Assembly: GCF_014257025.1 (NCBI RefSeq)
Contig: NZ_JACMSF010000074.1
Coordinates: 1-32,551 of the forward strand
Source: Streptomyces cupreus
GTDB lineage: Bacteria; Actinomycetota; Actinomycetes; Streptomycetales; Streptomycetaceae
DNA length: 32,551 bases
Direction: 5' to 3'
The translations under genes were made by a program, and so were the position numbers. Positions 15,698 through 22,284 of the stretch are shown piece by piece (within the stretch, counting starts at the first letter, position 1; each line of letters opens with the position of its first letter). Below the pieces are notes generated by a model, which worked only from the letters and a program-made list of their open reading frames with translations, did not search any database and had not been told where the DNA came from.

Positions 15698-16801
15698 ATG
15701 ACTGCCGCGCGCGACCCCGAGGGCCAACCGACGGATCCCAGGCTTCCGGCGAAGCTGGCTGCCCACCCATCGGTACAGGCCGTACTCGCCCGGCGCACGG
15801 CCGATGGCACGATGAGCCCGCCGGCGGTGATCGACGCGGCCTGGCTGCGCGAGCTGTGCCTCGCGGCCGGTGCGGACGACGCGGCCGCGGTCAGCCTGGA
15901 CCACCCCGACCTGGCCGACGAGCGCGAGCACGCGCAGTCCGCACTGCCCGGAACCCGCACCCTGATCGCGATGGCGGTCCGGATGAACCGCGACAACTGC
16001 CGCTCCCCCGCCCGCAGCGTGGCCAACCAGGAGTTCCGCCAGACCGACGAACAGGCCAACCACGCCGCCCGCAGTGTCACCCAGGCGCTGCAGGATGCCG
16101 GCTACCGAGCGCTCAATCCCTCCGTCGGCTTCCCTCAGGAGATGGACCGCTTCCCCAGCGAGCGGATCTGGGTGGTGGCGCACAAGACGGTCGCGGTGGC
16201 CGCCGGGCTCGGCGTGATGGGCCTGCACCGCAACGTCATCCACCCGAAGTTCGGCAGCTTCGTCCTGCTCGCCACCGTCCTGGTGGACGCGGAGGTGAGC
16301 GAGTACGGGCAGGCGCTGGACTACAACCCCTGCATCGACTGCAAGTTGTGCGTCGCCGCCTGCCCGGTCGGCGCCATCGCCAAGGACGGCGCCTTCGACG
16401 CGCTGGCCTGCACCACGCACAACTACCGTGAGTTCATGAGCGGGTTCACCGACTGGGCGCAGACCGTGGCCGACAGTGAGGACGCCGCCGACTACCGCTC
16501 CCGGGTCAGCGATTCCGAGAGCGCCTCCATGTGGCAGAGCCTGACCTCGCCCCCCGGCTACAAGTCCGGCTACTGCCTTGCCGTCTGCCCCGGCGGCGAG
16601 GACGTGCTGGGCCCGTACCTGGATGACCGCAAGACGTTCATGGACACCGTGCTGCGACCGCTCCAGGACAAGAAGGAGACCCTGTACGTCCTGCCGGGCT
16701 CCCACGCGCAGGAGTACGCCCAGCGCCGCTTCCCCCACAAGCCCGTCAAGGAAGTCACCGGTGGCTGGCACCCCCCGGCAAAACGCTCCGCATCCCACTG
16801 A
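15698..16801 (+). CDS. 4Fe-4S protein related to epoxyqueuosine reductase (QueG-like)
   Basis: A 367-residue soluble iron-sulfur protein. The middle carries a ferredoxin-type motif CIDCKLCVAACPVG (Cys212, 215, 218 and 222). Further cysteines at ALACTTHN and YCLAVCPGGED could complete a second cluster. The part before it (AGADDAAAVSLDHPDLADE, then GLGVMGLHRNVIHPKFGSFV) resembles the cobalamin-binding region of QueG and of reductive dehalogenases. A true QueG role in queuosine synthesis is not supported: there is no queuosine gene nearby and the promoter is that of a stress- or ligand-induced gene. The ATG at 15698 has GAGGAG six bases upstream. Both operators lie 45-80 bases upstream, so a TetR-type repressor likely silences it. 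The substrate is unknown. Confidence 0.82.
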   Translation: MTAARDPEGQPTDPRLPAKLAAHPSVQAVLARRTADGTMSPPAVIDAAWLRELCLAAGADDAAAVSLDHPDLADEREHAQSALPGTRTLIAMAVRMNRDNCRSPARSVANQEFRQTDEQANHAARSVTQALQDAGYRALNPSVGFPQEMDRFPSERIWVVAHKTVAVAAGLGVMGLHRNVIHPKFGSFVLLATVLVDAEVSEYGQALDYNPCIDCKLCVAACPVGAIAKDGAFDALACTTHNYREFMSGFTDWAQTVADSEDAADYRSRVSDSESASMWQSLTSPPGYKSGYCLAVCPGGEDVLGPYLDDRKTFMDTVLRPLQDKKETLYVLPGSHAQEYAQRRFPHKPVKEVTGGWHPPAKRSASH

Positions 16802-16889
16802 CCAGGCGTCCCTGTGCCCACCGCCTGCACATGCTGCGCCAAACCTCTGCAAATCGCCAAGGGCGTCATCACAAGCAGGACAACCTGGG

Positions 16890-17055
16890 GCGCGGATCAC
16901 CGAGTCGATCAAGGAGGCGGAGGAGGAGCTCGGCGAGGGCAAGCTTTACGGCGCACTCGTCCCCGCCGACTTCACCTCCACCACCACCCTGACCTGCGGC
17001 GGGCACGCTCACCTACCGAGACGGTGTCGGCATCGGTGTCGAGGCCCTGTGTAAG
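16890..17055 (+). pseudogene. Short gene remnant
   Basis: The plus strand reads ITESIKEAEEELGEGKLYGA, then LVPADFTSTTTLT in one frame, followed by TLTYRDGVGIGVEALCKA in another. The break is at a short inserted stretch near 17000-17010. The codon bias is that of real genes, but there is no start and no recognisable complete domain. It is probably the tail of a lost gene. I do not recognise the family. Confidence 0.35.
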
Positions 17056-17080
17056 GCGGCGGGGCCCCCGGGAGCGGATC

Positions 17081-17325
17081 ATGCATGTCTTCGAGCAGGT
17101 GGAATTTCAGGCGGATGCGCCGAGTTCCGCGGCTGCCCGTACCTGGCTGCGCAGATCGAGTTGAAGGATCAGAGCCACCCTGCAAGCAGAGTGGGCCACC
17201 CCGGCCTGCTGGCCCGGCAGCTAAGCCTGGTCTTCAACAGAGCCGGCGCCCGCACCGGAATCGGAGCCGCCAGACTGACGGGGCTCATCGCGCCCACGGT
17301 GGCCACCCTGCTCGCAGGCAATAAG
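17081..17325 (+). pseudogene. Remnant of a TetR-family regulator (C-terminal part)
   Basis: The readable pieces match the C-terminal ligand-binding region of a common actinobacterial TetR subgroup: VFEQVEFQADAP, then after a frame change FRGCPYLAAQIELKDQSHPA, then LLARQLSLVFNRAGARTGIG and LTGLIAPTVATLL. Family members have roughly 20 more residues between HPASRV and the LLARQL segment; here they are missing. The DNA-binding domain is gone, so it cannot repress. It lies directly before a promoter with two TetR-like palindromes, so it may be the dead form of the local repressor. It stays open in frame with the following dehydrogenase, which could mislead gene callers into a fusion. Confidence 0.7.
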
Positions 17326-17347
17326 GCACCTCAGTTCCTGCCTGCGC

Positions 17348-17397
17348 TTGCGTATGGAAACCGATCGGTTTACGGTGAGGAGGAAACCGATCGGTTT
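17348..17397 (+). promoter_or_regulatory. Promoter with two AAACCGATCGGTTT operators (SDR gene)
   Basis: TTGCGT (17348-17353) and TACGGT (17371-17376) are 17 bases apart. Perfect copies of AAACCGATCGGTTT lie at 17358-17371 (spacer, reaching the -10) and 17384-17397 (start region). The arrangement copies the promoter at 15607-15653, so both genes should answer to one regulator. Confidence 0.78.
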
Positions 17398-17418
17398 CTC
17401 AGACTCCGGGAGCACATG

Positions 17419-18234
17419 ATGACGACAACTCGGCCGCTGGCACTCGTGACGGGTGCGTCATCCGGCATCGGGAAGGAAGCCGCGCTCGCCCTGGTCGCAG
17501 CGGGTTTCGACGTGGTCGGCACAAGCCGCGACTCCTCGCGCGTCACCCCGCTCGACGGTGTGACGTTCCTCGACCTCGACGTGGCCCGTGATGCCTCGGT
17601 CACCGCTGCCGTCCAGGAGGTGATCGAGCGGTTCGGGCGGATCGATGTCCTGGTCAACAACGCCGGCGTCGGCTCGCTGGGCGCGGCCGAGGAAACGTCC
17701 GTCGCGCAGGCACAGGCCGTCTTCGACACCAACGTCTTCGGGGTCATGCGCATGGTGAACGAGGTACTGCCGCACATGCGCGCTCAGGGACGCGGGCGCA
17801 TCATCAACATCTCGTCCGTGCTCGGGTTCACGCCCCAGCCCTACATGGCCGTCTACGCCGCCTCCAAGCACGCGATCGAGGGCTACTCCGAGTCGCTGGA
17901 CCACGAGGTCCGTGAGCATGGCGTCCGGGCGCTTCTCGTCCAACCCGCCTACACCAGGACCGGATTCGAGGCCAACAGCGCGAAGCCCGACACACCTCTG
18001 CATGCCTACGCGAAGCGGCGGCAGACCGTGGACCGATTGATGGCGGAGGCGATCAGGGACGGCGACGCCCCGGCCGTCGTCGCCAAGGCGATCGTCGCGG
18101 CAGCGACCGACGCCAAGCCGAAGCTGCGCTACACCGCCGGCCCCATGGCCGGCCGCGTGAGCACACTGCGCCGCCTCGTGCCGGCCCGGGCCTTCGACAA
18201 GCAGATCCGCAAGATCAACCGCCTGGCTGCCTGA
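17419..18234 (+). CDS. Short-chain dehydrogenase/reductase (SDR)
   Basis: A 271-residue classical SDR oxidoreductase using NAD(P)H. The cofactor loop TGASSGIG is at residues 11-18, NNAG at 80-83, the structural Asn at 105, the catalytic Ser in NISSVLG (about 132) and Tyr146/Lys150 in YAASK. The C-terminal part (TRTGFEANSAKPDTPLHAYA, and later RRLVPARAFDKQIRKINRL) is typical of an actinobacterial oxidoreductase subgroup with no assigned substrate. Two adjacent ATGs exist (17416 and 17419); the second is preferred because GGGAG lies six bases before it. It is controlled by the two operators just upstream and is followed by a truncated NmrA-like gene. Confidence 0.9.
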   Translation: MTTTRPLALVTGASSGIGKEAALALVAAGFDVVGTSRDSSRVTPLDGVTFLDLDVARDASVTAAVQEVIERFGRIDVLVNNAGVGSLGAAEETSVAQAQAVFDTNVFGVMRMVNEVLPHMRAQGRGRIINISSVLGFTPQPYMAVYAASKHAIEGYSESLDHEVREHGVRALLVQPAYTRTGFEANSAKPDTPLHAYAKRRQTVDRLMAEAIRDGDAPAVVAKAIVAAATDAKPKLRYTAGPMAGRVSTLRRLVPARAFDKQIRKINRLAA

Positions 18235-18343
18235 CGCGGAGACGGCCACCCAGCTCGGCGACTTCGCCTCCTGAGCCGCCCGGCGGCGAACGGTCGGACC
18301 CCGTGCAGTCCCCTCCTTGCCCGCCAATCGGACAGAGGACGCC

Positions 18344-18480
18344 TTGATTCCCGAGCGCAATCCCATCCTGATCACCAGTGCCGCCGGTGGAATCGGTGGT
18401 GTGAGCCGAACCATGGTCGGCATGCTGCTTGAACAAGGGCACCCGGTACGCGCGTTCGTACGGCAGGACGATGAACGCGC
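18344..18480 (+). pseudogene. Truncated NmrA-like NAD(P)-binding protein
   Basis: Starting at TTG 18344 the frame reads PILITSAAGGIGGVSRTMVG, then MLLEQGHPVRAFVRQDDERA, the first 45 or so residues of an NmrA/atypical-SDR protein including its glycine-rich cofactor loop. After that the similarity stops abruptly and the frame runs into unrelated sequence up to the hairpin at 18599. Intact relatives have about 280-300 residues, so this is only the start of a gene, cut by a deletion. Confidence 0.65.
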
Positions 18481-18598
18481 ACATCGGGAGGCTTCGCGCA
18501 CCGCTCGCAGACGGCCTGCGGAGCGGAACAACGTGGTCCTCGACGTTTCAGGAGTTTCCAAGGCACCCCCTCCCCCTCGCTGCCCCCGAAGATGACCG

Positions 18599-18630
18599 CG
18601 GGCCTCACGGTCTGTGAACCGTGAGGCCCG
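18599..18630. terminator. Terminator hairpin between converging genes
   Basis: A perfect 12-bp stem has arms CGGGCCTCACGG (18599-18610) and CCGTGAGGCCCG (18619-18630) with an 8-base loop. It is about 50 bases past the stop of the minus-strand sugar dehydrogenase gene and also lies after the truncated plus-strand gene, so it can serve both directions. Confidence 0.75.
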
Positions 18631-18679
18631 GAGCGGGGGTCCGTGGGAGCGGGGTGCCCCGCCTAGGTGTCGTCGCCGG

Positions 18680-20800
18680 TCAGTCGGCCGGGGTCAGGGC
18701 GACCTCGGCGCTGCCGGAGAGGGACGGGAGGCCGTCCGGGGGTGTGTCCCGGTAGGTGGCGTTGAAGACCGCCTTCAGGTTGTCAGCGCCGGCGTGACCG
18801 CCGTCCACGAATGTCTCGAACGATCCGGAGCAGCCGTTGCTCGACGACAGCGGATGGCCGTGCGAGTCGTGGCCGAGGATGAACGAGACGGTGACCTTCG
18901 AGCAGTCCACCGGCTGGTCGTCGGTGACGGTGACCTGCCAGGTGACCGTGTCCCCCCAGTGGAAGGCCGTGCCGCCGTGCGGAGCCGGGTCGGTGGTGAG
19001 CGAGACGACCGGTGCCTTGTTGCCGACCACGACGGGGACCGACACGGAGGCCGAGCGCCCGGTGCGGTCGGTGACCTTCAGGGTGGCGTCGAAGACGCCG
19101 TTCTTGGTGAAGGTATGCTTCGGGTTCGCCTCCCTGGAGTCCACGGTGCCGTCGGCGTCGAAGTCCCAGGCGTAGCTGAGGGCGTCACCGTCGGCGTCCT
19201 TGGTGCCGGCGCTGGAGAACTGGACCGTCAGCGGGCTCGTGCCGTTGGTCACGTCGGCGGCGGCCTTGGGCTCGGGGGTGCGGTTGCCTCGGGTGAAGTC
19301 GATGCGGGAGAGCTGGGCCTCGGGCAGTTCCGCGAAGTACCCGGTGCCGTACTCAAGGACGTACAGCGCGCCGTCCGGGCCGAACTCGGCGTCGATCGGG
19401 CCGTCCGTCCTGATCGAGGGGATCGCGTCCTCGATCTTCTGGATCTCGTTCTGCTTGCCGAGGGTGATGGCCTTCATCTGGTCGCGGGTCCACTCGTAGA
19501 AGAGCGGCTTGCCGTCGAAGTACGCGGGCCAGCGGTTCTCGGCCGTGTTCCGCTCGTCGTAGCGGTACGCCGGGCCGCCCATCGGGCCGATGCCGCCGGT
19601 GCCGAGCTCCGGGAACTCCTGGGAGGCCCCGTAGCCGTAGACCATCTCCGCGTCCTCGACCGGCGGCAGCTCGCTCAGGCCGGTGTTGTGACGCGAGTCG
19701 TTGACCGGCTTCGCGCAGTTGAACGCGCCGCTCGACTTCTGGGTGGCGAAGTCCCAGTCCTGGTACGGCATGTCCTGGGTCACGCAGAACGGCCAGCCGT
19801 AGTTGGCGGGGCGGTCGATGACCATCCAGCGGCCCTGGCCGCTGGGGCCGCGGTTGGGGTTGGCGTTGCGGGCGTCGGGCGAGTAGTCGCCGACGTAGAC
19901 CTCGCCGGTCTTGTCGTCGACCCCGAAGCGGAACGGGTTGCGCAGGCCCATGGCGTAGATCTCGGGGCGGGTCTTCGGGGTGCCCGGCGCGAAGAGGTTG
20001 CCGTCGGGTATCGCGTAGCCGCCGTCGCGCTTGACCTTGATGCGCAGGACCTTGCCGCGCAGGTCGTCGGTGTTGCCCGAGGTGCGCCGCGCGTCGTAGG
20101 CCGGGTTGCGGCCGGGGCGGTCGTCGAGCGGGGCGTAGCCGTCCGAGGAGAACGGGTTGGAGTCGTCACCGGTCGACAGGAAGAGGTTGCCCTTGTGGTC
20201 GAAGTCGATCTTGCCGCCGACGTGGCAGCAGATGCCGCGGTCGGCAGGGACGTCGAGGATCTTCTGCTCGGTGCCGAAGTCGAGCTTGTTGCCCACGAGC
20301 TTGAACCGCGAAAGCCGCGTGACGCCCTCGTACTTGGCGAAGTCCTCGGCGGTGCCGAACTGCGGTGCGTCCCCTTCGTTGACGCCGGGGGTGGCCGGGT
20401 CGTCCATGGGGGTGTCGAGGCGGGGCGAGTAATAGAGGTAGACCCAGTGATTCTTGGCGAAGCCAGGGTCGACGGCGATGCCCTGCACGCCTTCCTCGTC
20501 GTGCTGGTAGAGCCCGGCGGGGCTCTTCTTGAGGTCGGCGGCGAGGAAGTTCACGCCGCTCTTGGGGTCGTGGATCCGGACCTCGCCGGTGCGTGCCGCG
20601 TGCAGCACCCGCCGGTCGGGCAGGACGGCGAGGGCCATGGGCTCGCCCGGGCGGTCGTTGAGGGTGACCTTCTGGAAGTCCGACGGGGCCGGCGGTGCGG
20701 TATCCGATTTGGCGGCTTGGGCTGCGGAGAGGGGCAGGAGGCCGACGGCTCCGGCCAACGCAGCCGCCCCCACTAGGGTGACGATCCGTCTGTTGCGCAC
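18680..20800 (-). CDS. Secreted PQQ-dependent sugar (glucose/sorbosone) dehydrogenase with PKD domain
   Basis: A 706-residue secreted protein. A Sec signal peptide (about residues 1-29, ending LSAAQA) precedes a six-bladed beta-propeller of the soluble glucose/sorbosone dehydrogenase family: GEPMALAVLPDRRVLHAAR, GVQGIAVDPGFAKNHWVYL, GGKIDFDHKGNLFLSTGDDS and MGLRNPFRFGVDDKTGEVYV, ending with DAEFGPDGALYVLEYGTGYF. A PKD domain follows (AGTKDADGDALSYAWDFDAD, then FTKNGVFDATLKVTD), and then a further beta-rich module with two Cys that may form a disulfide. Such enzymes oxidise aldoses or polyols outside the cell using PQQ. GTG at 20800 has GAGGAG upstream. It has its own promoter about 110 bases upstream and its own terminator, so it can be expressed apart from the ebo-like genes. 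Confidence 0.9.
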   Translation of the reverse strand: MRNRRIVTLVGAAALAGAVGLLPLSAAQAAKSDTAPPAPSDFQKVTLNDRPGEPMALAVLPDRRVLHAARTGEVRIHDPKSGVNFLAADLKKSPAGLYQHDEEGVQGIAVDPGFAKNHWVYLYYSPRLDTPMDDPATPGVNEGDAPQFGTAEDFAKYEGVTRLSRFKLVGNKLDFGTEQKILDVPADRGICCHVGGKIDFDHKGNLFLSTGDDSNPFSSDGYAPLDDRPGRNPAYDARRTSGNTDDLRGKVLRIKVKRDGGYAIPDGNLFAPGTPKTRPEIYAMGLRNPFRFGVDDKTGEVYVGDYSPDARNANPNRGPSGQGRWMVIDRPANYGWPFCVTQDMPYQDWDFATQKSSGAFNCAKPVNDSRHNTGLSELPPVEDAEMVYGYGASQEFPELGTGGIGPMGGPAYRYDERNTAENRWPAYFDGKPLFYEWTRDQMKAITLGKQNEIQKIEDAIPSIRTDGPIDAEFGPDGALYVLEYGTGYFAELPEAQLSRIDFTRGNRTPEPKAAADVTNGTSPLTVQFSSAGTKDADGDALSYAWDFDADGTVDSREANPKHTFTKNGVFDATLKVTDRTGRSASVSVPVVVGNKAPVVSLTTDPAPHGGTAFHWGDTVTWQVTVTDDQPVDCSKVTVSFILGHDSHGHPLSSSNGCSGSFETFVDGGHAGADNLKAVFNATYRDTPPDGLPSLSGSAEVALTPAD

Positions 20801-20904
20801 TCAGAACTCCTCTGGTTTCTGGCCGGCGGCAGCAAAAGCCCGGGGCGTGGCCCCGGCTGGCCGCTGCAGAGTGACATCGGGTGAAAACCCGTGCGATGGG
20901 AGGC
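20801..20904 (-). promoter_or_regulatory. Structured 5' leader of the sugar dehydrogenase gene
   Basis: The predicted 100-base leader contains two hairpins. One has CCGGGGC/GCCCCGG arms around two bases (about 20838-20853). The other pairs GGGT with ACCC, flanked by CATCG and CGATG (20876-20897). I do not recognise a riboswitch family. It may only shape mRNA stability. Confidence 0.35.
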
Positions 20905-20910
20905 AGTTGG

Positions 20911-20958
20911 ACGCTAGAGCGCCCACTTTCGACTCGTCAAGGACAAAGTTTCAACTTT
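20911..20958 (-). promoter_or_regulatory. Promoter and upstream operator of the sugar dehydrogenase gene
   Basis: On the minus strand TTGACG (20940-20935) and TAGCGT (20916-20911) are 18 bases apart, a good vegetative-type promoter. Directly upstream of the -35 lies the inverted repeat AAAGTTTCAACTTT (20945-20958), arms AAAGTT/AACTTT around two bases, overlapping a second small repeat CTTTC/GAAAG. AT-rich repeats of this kind often bind ROK- or LacI-type sugar regulators. None is encoded in the window. Confidence 0.6.
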
Positions 20959-21067
20959 CTCAAGGAAAGATTGCCCTGGCGTTTCGGGGTGTTCAGGGTG
21001 TTTTCGGGCATGTCCGGGGGACCTGCCCCGCGTCAGGCGCCGGGCAGGTCCTTCGGGTGACACTCCG

Positions 21068-22231
21068 TCAGTGGCGGGCGCGCAGAGCCGCGAGGTTGTC
21101 GTAGCCGACCCGGGCGAACTCCAGTGACTGACCGGGCGTGCTCGCGCTCGGCGCGTTGTCCTGCTCGACCATCGGGTTGTGGTAGTTCTTCGCGCCCACC
21201 CGGGTGAAGAACCTCCGGTAGTCGATGTCGCCCGTCCCGAACGGCACCATGTCGTAGCCCAGGCCGCTCTGGGGGTTGACCACGCCGTCCTTCGCGTGGA
21301 AGAGCGGGAAGCGGTTGGTGTTGCGGACCACGAGAGCGGCCGGGTCGAAGACCTGCTCCTGCTGCGAGCCGTCGTGGGCGGTGTACGTGTGGAACTTGTA
21401 CTGGGCCACGTGCGCCCAGAAGACGTCCAGCTCCAGGTAGACGCTCTTGTGGTCCGTCACCTCCAGGAAGTACTCCAACTTCCGGATGCCGGAGCTGCGG
21501 GTCGGCCGGCCCTGGGCGTCGAGCGGACCGCCGTCGCGCAGGAAGTCGTAGGCGCTGTCGTGGTTGTGGGTGTAGAGCTTGACGCCCTCGCTCCGGGCGA
21601 TGGCGCCCATGGTGTTCCACTTCTCCGCGGCGACGTCCCAGTCGGCCCGGTAGGGCGTGCCGGTGGGGTCGCCACCGGTGCCCATGTGGTCCATGCCGAG
21701 GATGTTGGCGATCTCCAGGAAGCGCTTGAAGGTGTCCAGGTCGGCCTGGGTCAGCGGCCAGGACGGCGGGATGAAGCCGTGGCTGCCCTGCGCCCGCAGG
21801 CCGTACTCGTCGAGCCAGGAGCGCATCAGCTTCGCGCCTTCGACGGTGCCCAGGTTCGCGCCGCCGGGCGCGTTGGCGTGCTGGCCGTAGCCGGCGAACT
21901 CCACCTGGCGGTAGCCGAAGCGGGACAGCTGCTGGAACACCTCGCGGAAGCCGGAGGGCAGATTCGAGGCGAGCGGGTCGCGACCGATCGCATCGCGGAC
22001 GGTGTAGAGGATGATGCCGCGCTTGTGCGGCGGGACCAGAGCGGAACGGCCCGGGTCCTCGCCGGCGGCTTCCGCGCCGTCCTGCGCCAGCGCGGGAGCG
22101 GCGCCGAACACCGGTGCGGCGATCGCCGCGGCCGTGGCGGCCGTGCAGGTGCTGAGGAAACGGCGGCGGCTGACGCCGAGCGTGCGGCGCAGGGCGTCGC
22201 CGGTGACGGCTTCGTCGTTGAACGCGGTCAC
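21068..22231 (-). CDS. Tat-exported TIM-barrel protein (sugar phosphate isomerase/epimerase-like)
   Basis: A 387-residue protein with a twin-arginine signal: SRRRFLSTC in the n-region, the hydrophobic stretch AATAAAIAAPVFGAAPALA and a cleavage site near ALAQD. The mature part is a xylose-isomerase-like TIM barrel: RGIILYTVRDAIGRDPLASN, then YRQVEFAGYGQ, KLYTHNHDSAYDF, VYLELDVFWAH (acidic metal-ligand region) and FPLFHAKDG. Tat export implies folding, probably with a metal ion, before transport, so it acts outside the membrane. Start is uncertain: GTG 22231 has only a weak GAGA upstream, and GTG 22255 is the alternative. It follows the EboF-like gene by 53 bases and may belong to that transcript. 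The substrate is probably a sugar or cyclitol. Confidence 0.86.
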   Translation of the reverse strand: MTAFNDEAVTGDALRRTLGVSRRRFLSTCTAATAAAIAAPVFGAAPALAQDGAEAAGEDPGRSALVPPHKRGIILYTVRDAIGRDPLASNLPSGFREVFQQLSRFGYRQVEFAGYGQHANAPGGANLGTVEGAKLMRSWLDEYGLRAQGSHGFIPPSWPLTQADLDTFKRFLEIANILGMDHMGTGGDPTGTPYRADWDVAAEKWNTMGAIARSEGVKLYTHNHDSAYDFLRDGGPLDAQGRPTRSSGIRKLEYFLEVTDHKSVYLELDVFWAHVAQYKFHTYTAHDGSQQEQVFDPAALVVRNTNRFPLFHAKDGVVNPQSGLGYDMVPFGTGDIDYRRFFTRVGAKNYHNPMVEQDNAPSASTPGQSLEFARVGYDNLAALRARH

Positions 22232-22284
22232 AGTGTTTCTCGCTTTCGTTGTCACGGTGCTGCGGGTGCCTGACGGCAGCCGCC

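Noticed and set aside
15698..16801. Naming the iron-sulfur gene queG
   Set aside because: Similarity is partial, and the context and regulation do not fit queuosine synthesis.
17161..18234. A 357-residue fused TetR-SDR protein
   Set aside because: The TetR part lacks its DNA-binding half and the join crosses a promoter with two operators. A proper ribosome-binding site lies just before the SDR start.
18614..20776. A 720-codon open frame on the plus strand, opposite the sugar dehydrogenase gene
   Set aside because: It is the antisense shadow of a clear gene in GC-rich DNA. Its sequence is low-complexity Val/Gly/Arg/Ala without any domain.
20801..20904. A cobalamin or other known riboswitch in the dehydrogenase leader
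   Set aside because: Hairpins are present, but no conserved riboswitch core sequence was recognised.
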